The notes under the pieces are model-generated. The model did no database searches. It was not told the DNA's origin and saw only the letters and a list, made by a program, of their open reading frames with translations. A program made the position numbers and the translations under genes. Source: Gammaproteobacteria bacterium (lineage in GTDB: Bacteria; Pseudomonadota; Gammaproteobacteria; Arenicellales; JAHEKD01). Taken from it: a stretch of 6,548 bases of DNA. The stretch is from positions 1-6,548 of the forward strand of contig JAHEKD010000151.1 of NCBI GenBank assembly GCA_024638545.1. The letters are read 5' to 3'. Shown here one piece after another: positions 1 through 6,350 of this stretch (position 1 is the stretch's first letter; each line of letters opens with the position of its first letter).

Positions 1-1755
1 GAGGCCGGCATCATCGCTGACGTCAACAATATAATCGCCCAGCAGCAGCTGCTCGAATAAATACTCTCCGCTGCTGTCCGTCACTTCACGCCCCATCCGC
101 GGTTCACCCGCCTGCAGCTCACCGTCACCGTTGGTGTCCAGATACAGGTCCAGCGTCACCCCCTCGATACCCGGCTCATCGTCATCGGTACCGGCGATGC
201 CGTCACCGCCCAGCGCGCCGTCATTGACACCGTCGGCATTGACATCCAGCCACACCGTATTGCCGATCGTCCCCGGCGCTTGATCACTGGTATCAATCAC
301 ATAACCAAAATCCTGGTCCAGGTTGATGCCGTCATTGCTGCCATCGGGATCAACCGACAGATTAATCAACGACTCGCTGTCGTTACCGCCATCCGCATCA
401 ACACTGTTGATAAAGCCGGCGGGAACCGTAGTCGTGTCGACCTTCACCGTATACGTGGCCAAAGGATCCAGGCCACCGAACAGATACAGACCGTCCACAT
501 TGGTTGTCGTTTCCGCCACCAGCGCGGTACCGGTAATGTCATAGAGCTGAACCTTGACAAAACCCAGGCCTTCACCGGCATCGGGCAGACCATTGGCATT
601 GCGATCAACAAATACCGTATCACCCAGCAGGCCGTCACCCGGTCTGTGTGAATCCGCACTGTAGCCAAAGTCCTGGTCCAGGTTGGACTCGCCATCGGCC
701 ACGCTCAGAGCGCTTTTTGCATCAATCATCGTGTCCGGGTCGGCCGACTGCGACAGCGCCGCCAGCAGGCCGTTGGTATCGGTCACCGCGACCGAATAAT
801 CCCCGTCCAGCAGACCGTCAAACAGGTACATGCCGTTTGAATCCGTCGTCATCGTTGCAACCGGTTCGTCGATGGCGTTGAGTAACGACAGTGTTACACC
901 TGCAATGCCCGGCTCACCGGCGTCTTCAACGCCGTTGGCGTTGATATCCAGAAAGACTTTATCGCCAATGGTGTTTATCACCGCCGTGTCCGGCTGGTAG
1001 CCAAAATCAACATTTAAAAACAGATCGCCCGGCCCCAGGACCACCGGTAAAGTGGTCTGATTGTCCGGCGCGCTCGCCGGCACACCAAACTCATCGGGAT
1101 CGGCGGTTTGAATAAAACCGGCCGGCAAGGTTGCAGGATTGACCACCACCACATAGGCATCCGCGGGCAGCTGGTCTAAAACATAGCTGCCGTCTGCCGC
1201 CGTTGTCGTCGTGCCGGTACCGCTATTGCCCTGGCTGTCGACGGCCGCGCTGAACGGCGAATCCACACCCGGCTCGATCACGCCGTCACCGTTGGTGTCC
1301 GTGTAGAGGGTCAGCTCAACTCCGCCCAGACCGGGTTCACCGGCGTCCTGCCGGCCGTTGCCGTTGCTGTCGATCCAGACCTTGTCACCCACTGCAGCCG
1401 GTCCCTGGTTGTTATCAGGATCATCAAAAACAAAACCGAAGTCTGCCGTCAGGTTGACCTCACCCGAGCCCAGGATAACCGTGTACGGCAGGCTTTGGTT
1501 ACCCAGGTCCGCACCCGCCAGAACCGGATTAAGCGTTTGACTGACGCCCACCGGCAAGGTAGACGGGTCCAGCTCAACGGTGTACTGGCCCGGTATCAGC
1601 TTATCAAAAAAGTAACCGCCATTTGAATCCGTTATCCGGGTGGCAATGACATCACCGACAACATCTTTTAACAACACCTTCACTCCTGCCAGGCCGGGTT
1701 CACCGGCATCCTGCAGGCCGTCGGCATTCTCGTCCAGCCAGACATAGTTGCCCAG
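1..1755 (-). repeat. At least five tandem SdrD_B-type domain repeats
   Basis: In-frame protein-level repeats within the minus-strand gene. Approximate DNA spans are 1432-1755, 1000-1392, 661-972, 301-627 and 1-267 (the last is cut by the edge). The units share the opening V-[WF]-x-D-x-N-[AG]-[DN]-G loop, the GEPG-[IL]-xGV strand, the TDSNGxYxF turn and, where complete, the DFGY end, but are diverged in DNA sequence. Units 2 and 5 carry an extra DTNGDG loop that the others lack. The loops resemble EF-hand/dockerin calcium sites, so calcium-dependent stiffness is likely by family analogy. Confidence 0.85.
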
Positions 1756-2853
1756 CGACGCCGCCAGGTCAAATTCCACCGGCAAGAGTTCAAAATCGGT
1801 CTTGAGTATCAGTACGTTCGAGGCATCCACACCAAACCAGTGCCACTGGTACAGGCCCGGGGGCGCCGCCACCTCCGGGTTATAGCTGAAGGTTTCTTCT
1901 TCAGATGTGCCCGAGGGGTCTGTGTTCAGGATGATTAACTCGCCATTAGGCGCAAACAGTTCATAGCGAATACTCGGCGAGATCAAAAAGTCCGGCCGCG
2001 CAAAGTTATCATCCGGCGGCAGACCCGGTGCATTCGCATCATTGGCATAATCCGCATCGGCATCGGAAAAATTAAGCGGCGGTGTCGCCCCGCCGGTGAC
2101 CCTGACATTAAACAGCCAGTCACCGTCATAGGTGTTCTCCGGGGAACCTAATCCAGGGTCCAGCACCGGGTTAAACGGAGAGGCGCCGATAATGATCTCT
2201 TTAAACGCGCCCACGCTCACCGGTGTGGCCGCATTCGAGCGCACCCGCACTTTCAGGGCATTAAAAAACTGCTCGGTGTCCGGATTGCCGTTAAACACCA
2301 GCGATAACCGGTACCAGTAAAAACCGCCCTGGCCCTGCGCGGCTTCGTTTACCGGGTGACCGGTCACGTAGCTGCTCCAGGCATCGTTGGTGAAATCCGC
2401 CTGGGTACGCGTCAGCTCGACCACCGAACCGGTGCCGTCACGCTCCGGGTCCTGATACAGGGTATAGGTATAGCCCGAGGTACTGACGTTAATGTCGTAT
2501 TTACTGCTGAGGTTGGCGCTGGCATCACCGTCAAACAGCTCAATGTCAAACTGCGTTGCAGTGTCGGGAATCCCGATAATGAGATTCGGCGCCACGTAGC
2601 TGATCGCCGACAGCGGCCCGGTAACCGCCAGAAAACGTCCGTCTGTCTCATCGGCGCTGGGCCAGCCCACCCACCCGGACTGCGCCTGGGCCGGGACAAC
2701 AGCAAAACCCAGCCATGCACAAAGTGCAAGCTTGATCCACGATCTGCGGACGCTGAATGGATTGGATTTTGTGAAAGTCAATATCAGCATCACTGATATC
2801 AGAACGAAAACAGAAAACGCAGCAGCGTGCGTGTTGTACGACAACATATTCAT
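1..2853 (-). CDS. Secreted SdrD_B/Cna-B repeat protein (C-terminus cut by window edge)
   Basis: An open frame of 951 codons on the minus strand runs from ATG at 2853 off the left edge without a stop. The start has a GGGG ribosome-binding core 7 nt upstream. Residues 12-28 are hydrophobic. A second, better signal peptide follows (R36-R37, hydrophobic 40-52, AQA/QS cleavage near 57), so the mature protein is exported by Sec. Residues 60-360 are an unassigned region, probably beta-rich, with many Trp/Tyr. From residue 367 there are at least five SdrD_B-like beta-sandwich modules, at about 367-474, 488-618, 628-731, 743-851 and 863 onward. Each opens with a G-[DN]-x-V-[WF]-x-D motif and a DxNxDGxxDAGEPG calcium-type loop; the first four close with DFG[FY]. 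Such modules form rigid stalks in surface or extracellular proteins. The C-terminus, which would show how it is anchored, is missing. Function beyond surface or adhesive structure cannot be assigned. Confidence 0.9.
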   Translation of the reverse strand, partial: MNMLSYNTHAAAFSVFVLISVMLILTFTKSNPFSVRRSWIKLALCAWLGFAVVPAQAQSGWVGWPSADETDGRFLAVTGPLSAISYVAPNLIIGIPDTATQFDIELFDGDASANLSSKYDINVSTSGYTYTLYQDPERDGTGSVVELTRTQADFTNDAWSSYVTGHPVNEAAQGQGGFYWYRLSLVFNGNPDTEQFFNALKVRVRSNAATPVSVGAFKEIIIGASPFNPVLDPGLGSPENTYDGDWLFNVRVTGGATPPLNFSDADADYANDANAPGLPPDDNFARPDFLISPSIRYELFAPNGELIILNTDPSGTSEEETFSYNPEVAAPPGLYQWHWFGVDASNVLILKTDFELLPVEFDLAASLGNYVWLDENADGLQDAGEPGLAGVKVLLKDVVGDVIATRITDSNGGYFFDKLIPGQYTVELDPSTLPVGVSQTLNPVLAGADLGNQSLPYTVILGSGEVNLTADFGFVFDDPDNNQGPAAVGDKVWIDSNGNGRQDAGEPGLGGVELTLYTDTNGDGVIEPGVDSPFSAAVDSQGNSGTGTTTTAADGSYVLDQLPADAYVVVVNPATLPAGFIQTADPDEFGVPASAPDNQTTLPVVLGPGDLFLNVDFGYQPDTAVINTIGDKVFLDINANGVEDAGEPGIAGVTLSLLNAIDEPVATMTTDSNGMYLFDGLLDGDYSVAVTDTNGLLAALSQSADPDTMIDAKSALSVADGESNLDQDFGYSADSHRPGDGLLGDTVFVDRNANGLPDAGEGLGFVKVQLYDITGTALVAETTTNVDGLYLFGGLDPLATYTVKVDTTTVPAGFINSVDADGGNDSESLINLSVDPDGSNDGINLDQDFGYVIDTSDQAPGTIGNTVWLDVNADGVNDGALGGDGIAGTDDDEPGIEGVTLDLYLDTNGDGELQAGEPRMGREVTDSSGEYLFEQLLLGDYIVDVSDDAGL

Positions 2854-2864
2854 TTTAAAACCCC

Positions 2865-2882
2865 GTACTAAGTACTATTATA
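2865..2882 (-). promoter_or_regulatory. Candidate -10 box and start-site palindrome for the SdrD_B gene
   Basis: Reading the minus strand, 2882-2877 is a perfect TATAAT. It lies 23 nt before the start codon, giving a very short leader of about 15-20 nt. No good -35 hexamer sits at 16-18 nt spacing, so an activator may be needed or the box may be chance in A+T-rich DNA. Positions 2865-2875 (GTACTAAGTAC) form a perfect palindrome around a central base. It lies between the -10 box and the ribosome-binding site, where an operator could block transcription initiation. Confidence 0.35.
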
Positions 2883-3339
2883 ATTTGTTCCTGATGGACC
2901 CGATCTCCTGACCCGATAATCTAAAGCCCATCAAGGTTCTTATTTATTGCTGATTATGAATGTTGTTTCATTGCGTACTGCCTTGAAAATAACATTTGAT
3001 CACCAATGAAGGCAATTATAATTATTGAAAATCTAATGTCAGATTAATAAGAGTTCATTTAACAGTCAGTTACATTGAGATAAATAAAATTTAATATATA
3101 CGGCATCTCTCTGATCTTATAGCGGTGTTAATGATTTCAAGCATGCCATTTGCCTTATATAAACTACTCTTAGCCTTACGAGTTTGTCATCTCAAAGGAC
3201 AGCATTCACGTTTTATGTACAATCGAGTGGGTGATCGTGACGGGCAGACTATGAAAATCTTAGCGACACGGCATTTCATTCTGGCACCCTCACATGTAGA
3301 TAGCGAAGACGAAGCTGCTTTTTGAAGAAAATTTTTAAT

Positions 3340-3369
3340 CTGACGCAGGTGGTGAGGGGATACTATACT
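3340..3369 (+). promoter_or_regulatory. Candidate sigma-70 promoter for the kinase/TPR/dioxygenase gene
   Basis: CTGACG (3340-3345, four of six matches to TTGACA) is followed after 18 nt by TATACT (3364-3369, five of six matches to TATAAT). The predicted transcript would start near 3376 and have a leader of roughly 100 nt that includes the 3403-3435 inverted repeat. The call is by inspection only. A+T-rich DNA gives chance matches. Confidence 0.35.
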
Positions 3370-3371
3370 GT

Positions 3372-3385
3372 GGTATCTTCATACC
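3372..3385 (+). promoter_or_regulatory. Small hairpin GGTAT-CTTC-ATACC
   Basis: A perfect 5-bp stem with a 4-nt loop sits just downstream of the candidate -10 box. GATAC/GTATC words also recur at 3359-3363, 3373-3377 and 3391-3395, so this patch could be a regulator-binding cluster rather than an RNA hairpin. Its function is unknown. Confidence 0.3.
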
Positions 3386-3402
3386 TGTGAGATACGATAT
3401 AA

Positions 3403-3435
3403 GTGACAGTTTTTAGTTAAGATGAGCACTGTCAC
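3403..3435 (+). promoter_or_regulatory. Perfect 8-bp inverted repeat in the leader of the kinase/dioxygenase gene
   Basis: GTGACAGT (3403-3410) and ACTGTCAC (3428-3435) are perfect inverted copies separated by 17 nt, ending 38 nt before the ATG. There is no following T-tract, so it is not an intrinsic terminator. It could be a dimeric repressor operator (arm centres 25 nt apart, between two and two and a half helical turns) or a leader hairpin. Confidence 0.4.
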
Positions 3436-3473
3436 AATTATTAATTTAGATAAGGGACGCTTAAACACTGGCC

Positions 3474-5717
3474 ATGAAAAATATCGATTTAGTCGCAGAT
3501 ATGCATGACACAAACGCTGCTTCAGAGGATTTAAACACAGACCGCACTCAAGAAGCGCTCCACTGGGCAGGACAATTCCTGAATCTGAAGAAATCCGAGC
3601 GAATCAGCAACAACCCGTGGGGTAAAACCTTTAAAATTACGCATGATAACGGAACTGCCTATTTGAAAATTCTGCCGGCCGCCCTGTCATCTGCAGCCGT
3701 AACGACACCTTATCTGGCCAAACAATTTCCGAACGCCATTCCTGCCGCTATAAAGAGTGATCCGGATAAAAGATTCATTCTGCTTGCCGGACATAAAGGC
3801 AAGGATTTTATATATAAACCCTCAGAGGTGGATCGGATTGATATTTTATCAACCTATGCCACCATACAGGCGGGCTGTGCCAACGACTCTGATCTGATCA
3901 GCATGACACCAGGACTTGCGATTGATACACTGCTGGATGACCTGATCAAATTTCTGACACCAGGCGGTGACCTGCCGCAGCTGCAAGGCGCTGCCATCGG
4001 TGCGAATTATTTTTTCTCATCGTCCAGATGTAAAAACTACGCCTCCCTCATCAGCAAGCGAGCACCCATGCTTGGTAAGATTTTACAACCCACGAGTGCC
4101 CTGCCACTGACTGTCAATCATTGTGATTTACGCTATGCCAATGCGGCAATAGACAAACAGGGTAATTCTATTATTTACGACTGGGACGAGGCGGTTACAG
4201 GCCCGGCCGGGCTATCGTTACACGCTATGTTCAGCGGCTGCTCGTCGATTTTCAAGACCCTGCAACCTAATAAAGTACTGGAAAATCCAGAAACCTCTCG
4301 CCAGACCAGGCGTGAAATCTCGGCTTACATCAATACTTTAAGCGACCAGGGATACGCCGATGTTGGAACATTAAACAGAAGTATCGCGGCGGCATCACTG
4401 GCGGGAATGATTTACTACATCACGGGATTTTGCCGTTTTCCCAGAAAGAACGACAGCTACAGACGTGCTGTTCGCCGTAACCTGAGCAAGCGGCTGAGTG
4501 ACTTGCTGGACGTTTGTGATTTTATCTGCGTCAGTGAAAATTTTGATGTACTGGAATTTGCCAATCACTACATTGATTATGGCAGATCCTCACGTGCAAA
4601 GGGACTGCTGATGCAGCACCTTCGGCACCACCCGGACGATGCTGAGGTCCATTTCAAACTGGGCAGACTGCATCAGAAGGAAAACAAGTTGCAACTGGCC
4701 ATTGGTAATTTCAGAACGGGACTGGAAATCATGCCGAAACATTATCAGGCCCAGCTGCAGTTGGGAAAATCATTGACTTGTGGGGGCGACTATTCGAAAG
4801 CAACTGTACATTTACATCGTGCCCTTGATATCCATGATAGCAAAAATACCAGACGCTACCTGCAGCAGGTACATGAGCTCAGGCGTGCCCGTAATGATGC
4901 GGATCAACCCGGTATTTTACCAACGGTGAACTTTACCGATGAAGAACGAAATAATGGCAAGATGTCACCTGAGACACTTCACTTGTGTGACTATCTGTTT
5001 CGACGGCACGGCACTTTGCTGTTAAAAAAAGTTTTTGATCCCGATTTGCTGGATGCCTGTCATGAGACTTTTCTGGAACGCTATCGTGCCTACATTAAAA
5101 ACAAGCGACACAAGGATGCGCTGCGTATCGGCGACAAACGTTTCCAGGTGACTATCGACATCGCCCCGCCCTATAACGCGACATCGCTATATGGTAACGG
5201 CCTGGTCGTGCCGCTGATGCGAAGACTGCTCGGTAAATACTGCACGCTGGGATGTTTTACATCAGCCATGTCGTTACCGGGGGCAGAGGATCAACGCCTG
5301 CATAAAGATCACAAGGACCTGTTTTATGATGATCCTGACGCGAAACCAATTCCCAGTTTTGCGGTGACAACGATGGTACCGCTGGTCGATCTGAATGAGA
5401 CAGTGGGTACAACCAGGGTAAAAAAGGGCACGCATAAAATGACCACAAAAGAGTCTGAACCCATGCCTTACCAAACGCCCCTGGCCACGGTAGGAGACTG
5501 TTACCTCATGGATTACCGCCTGTCCCATCACGGCCAGGCCAACCGATCTGATAGTCCAAGGCCGATTCTCAGCATGGTTTATCAGCGTCCCTGGTTTCGG
5601 GATTACATCAACTTTGGCAAGCAACCCTCGTTGCGAATCAGCCGGTCAGAGTTCGAACGTATACCAGACAACCTGAAACCGCTTCTAGACTGGACTAACG
5701 AGCCAGGCCCTAGATAG
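3474..5717 (+). CDS. APH-like kinase / TPR / PhyH-like 2OG-Fe(II) dioxygenase fusion protein
   Basis: 747 residues, with no signal peptide or membrane segment, so probably cytoplasmic. Residues about 30-345 resemble the APH/choline-kinase fold: a beta-3-like Lys65 (AYLKILP), the catalytic loop HCDLRYAN with H216, D218 and N223, and the metal-binding IYDWDEA with D236. Residues about 357-460 look like three TPR units (clearest at 391-457), usually protein- or peptide-binding. Residues about 500-712 resemble phytanoyl-CoA dioxygenases: the HKD iron motif (H610, D612), a distal His in LSHHGQANRS (probably H685) and R696 for 2-oxoglutarate. All these residues are intact, so both activities are plausible; the substrate is not known. 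The start is uncertain: AAGGGA at 3452-3457 lies 16 nt before the ATG, which is long. An in-frame CTG at 3468 would have better spacing, and a stop at 3462 excludes anything further upstream. The gene ends in TAG. Modification of the downstream Gly/Ser/Lys protein is my inference. Confidence 0.88.
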   Translation: MKNIDLVADMHDTNAASEDLNTDRTQEALHWAGQFLNLKKSERISNNPWGKTFKITHDNGTAYLKILPAALSSAAVTTPYLAKQFPNAIPAAIKSDPDKRFILLAGHKGKDFIYKPSEVDRIDILSTYATIQAGCANDSDLISMTPGLAIDTLLDDLIKFLTPGGDLPQLQGAAIGANYFFSSSRCKNYASLISKRAPMLGKILQPTSALPLTVNHCDLRYANAAIDKQGNSIIYDWDEAVTGPAGLSLHAMFSGCSSIFKTLQPNKVLENPETSRQTRREISAYINTLSDQGYADVGTLNRSIAAASLAGMIYYITGFCRFPRKNDSYRRAVRRNLSKRLSDLLDVCDFICVSENFDVLEFANHYIDYGRSSRAKGLLMQHLRHHPDDAEVHFKLGRLHQKENKLQLAIGNFRTGLEIMPKHYQAQLQLGKSLTCGGDYSKATVHLHRALDIHDSKNTRRYLQQVHELRRARNDADQPGILPTVNFTDEERNNGKMSPETLHLCDYLFRRHGTLLLKKVFDPDLLDACHETFLERYRAYIKNKRHKDALRIGDKRFQVTIDIAPPYNATSLYGNGLVVPLMRRLLGKYCTLGCFTSAMSLPGAEDQRLHKDHKDLFYDDPDAKPIPSFAVTTMVPLVDLNETVGTTRVKKGTHKMTTKESEPMPYQTPLATVGDCYLMDYRLSHHGQANRSDSPRPILSMVYQRPWFRDYINFGKQPSLRISRSEFERIPDNLKPLLDWTNEPGPR

Positions 5718-5938
5718 GCGTGCAAAAAATCGATTCATTTTCAATAGTCCAATAACTTTGCTGCTTGCGTGAGTACCGAGAACCAGCGGTTGATAATCTT
5801 TAAAATCAAGTCAGGCTCTAATATACAAAATTATACTATGATGCTGTGGTGATCTATCCGGATAGCGTTATGATATTTCCATTGTTTAAATTCATCATGG
5901 ATCAGTATTTTATTAAAGTCCATTTGAATGACGTTACA

Positions 5939-5983
5939 ATATTAGCTACGATAATATTAACTACTATCATATTAACTACTACA
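5939..5983 (+). repeat. Three tandem copies of a 15-bp A+T-rich repeat
   Basis: The units are 5939-5953 (ATATTAGCTACGATA), 5954-5968 (ATATTAACTACTATC) and 5969-5983 (ATATTAACTACTACA). All share the pattern ATATTA-R-CTAC. Copies are contiguous with no spacer, so this is not a CRISPR array. It may be slippage-derived or a phased protein-binding site; 15 bp is not a multiple of the helical turn. Confidence 0.75.
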
Positions 5984-6296
5984 ATCAAATAGACTAAAAT
6001 TTCTAAATAATTTCTTTGCAGTCAGGCAACATTGGATCATGACTTTAATCAATAGCTGATCAACATTATCAATGCTATGGAAAAGTTCGTTAGTCTATGT
6101 TATAAGTTTGTTTAATGCATAAGTTAAATTTTTGTAATATAAATTAATTTCATAGAAAATTAATGCAGTAACCATTTAATTTATCTAACATATGCAGTGT
6201 TACGTAAGAGAATACAGAGTAGACAAGGGGTCAATTCTTGTGAGCTTCAAACTACCTATCTAATTTTCGAAATCCTCTTCGATAACTAATCTATCG

Positions 6297-6314
6297 CCTT
6301 CAGGAAACTGAAGG
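6297..6314 (+). promoter_or_regulatory. 5' leader hairpin with GAAA tetraloop
   Basis: CCTTCAG (6297-6303), GAAA (6304-6307) and CTGAAGG (6308-6314) form a perfect 7-bp stem, extendable by a G-U pair (6296/6315), closed by a GNRA-type tetraloop. It ends 36 nt before the next start codon and has no T-tract after it, so it is not a terminator. Stable leader stems of this kind can protect abundant mRNAs from decay or affect translation. That role is inferred here. Confidence 0.5.
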
Positions 6315-6330
6315 TCTATGAACAACATAT

Positions 6331-6338
6331 AAAGGGAG
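6331..6338 (+). promoter_or_regulatory. Ribosome-binding site AAAGGGAG
   Basis: A strong purine-rich Shine-Dalgarno match 12 nt before the ATG at 6351. The spacing is slightly long, but this is the strongest such site near any start in the window. It supports translation of the Gly/Ser/Lys protein from that ATG. Confidence 0.65.
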
Positions 6339-6350
6339 TAGTAAACATTT

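Larger units (their letters stand above)
2854..3473. other. A+T-rich divergent intergenic region
   Basis: 620 bp separate the start codons of two divergently transcribed genes. No convincing coding sequence is seen here. The left end carries the minus-strand -10 box and palindrome. Positions 3030-3045 hold a short inverted repeat (AATCT, 6-nt loop, AGATT). The right end carries a plus-strand promoter candidate and two inverted repeats described separately. The middle (about 2940-3120) is very A+T-rich with no recognised element. No tRNA, ncRNA or insertion-sequence end was recognised. Confidence 0.7.
5718..6350. other. A+T-rich intergenic region upstream of the Gly/Ser/Lys repeat gene
   Basis: 633 bp with no credible gene. 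It contains a 15-bp tandem repeat (5939-5983), a GAAA-loop hairpin (6297-6314) and the ribosome-binding site of the next gene. No G+C-rich stem with a T-tract follows the upstream stop codon, so no intrinsic terminator was found. No promoter could be chosen with confidence, because many TATAAT-like words occur in this composition. The remainder (5742-5938 and 5984-6290) shows nothing I recognise. Confidence 0.7.

Noticed and set aside
280..651. Plus-strand open frame of 123 codons
   Set aside because: It lies entirely antisense to the SdrD_B-repeat gene, whose minus-strand frame has clear domain motifs; the product resembles no family.
2356..2796. Plus-strand open frame of 146 codons
   Set aside because: Antisense to the N-terminal region and signal peptide of the minus-strand gene; a composition artefact.
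3125..3325. 66-codon open frame from GTG in the intergenic region
   Set aside because: No ribosome-binding site, no recognisable motif, and it sits in non-coding-looking DNA. A real small gene cannot be excluded without homologues.
5274..5624. Minus-strand open frame of 116 codons
   Set aside because: Antisense to the catalytic part of the dioxygenase domain, which is clearly coding on the plus strand.
5726..5741. Possible terminator (AAAAT, 6-nt loop, ATTTT) after the dioxygenase gene
   Set aside because: The stem is only five A-T pairs with no G+C core and would be too weak for intrinsic termination.
5939..5983. Possible CRISPR array
   Set aside because: The 15-bp copies are contiguous with no spacers and are imperfect.
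6192..6263. 23-codon open frame in the spacer before the repeat gene
   Set aside because: Too short, with no ribosome-binding site and no recognised peptide family.
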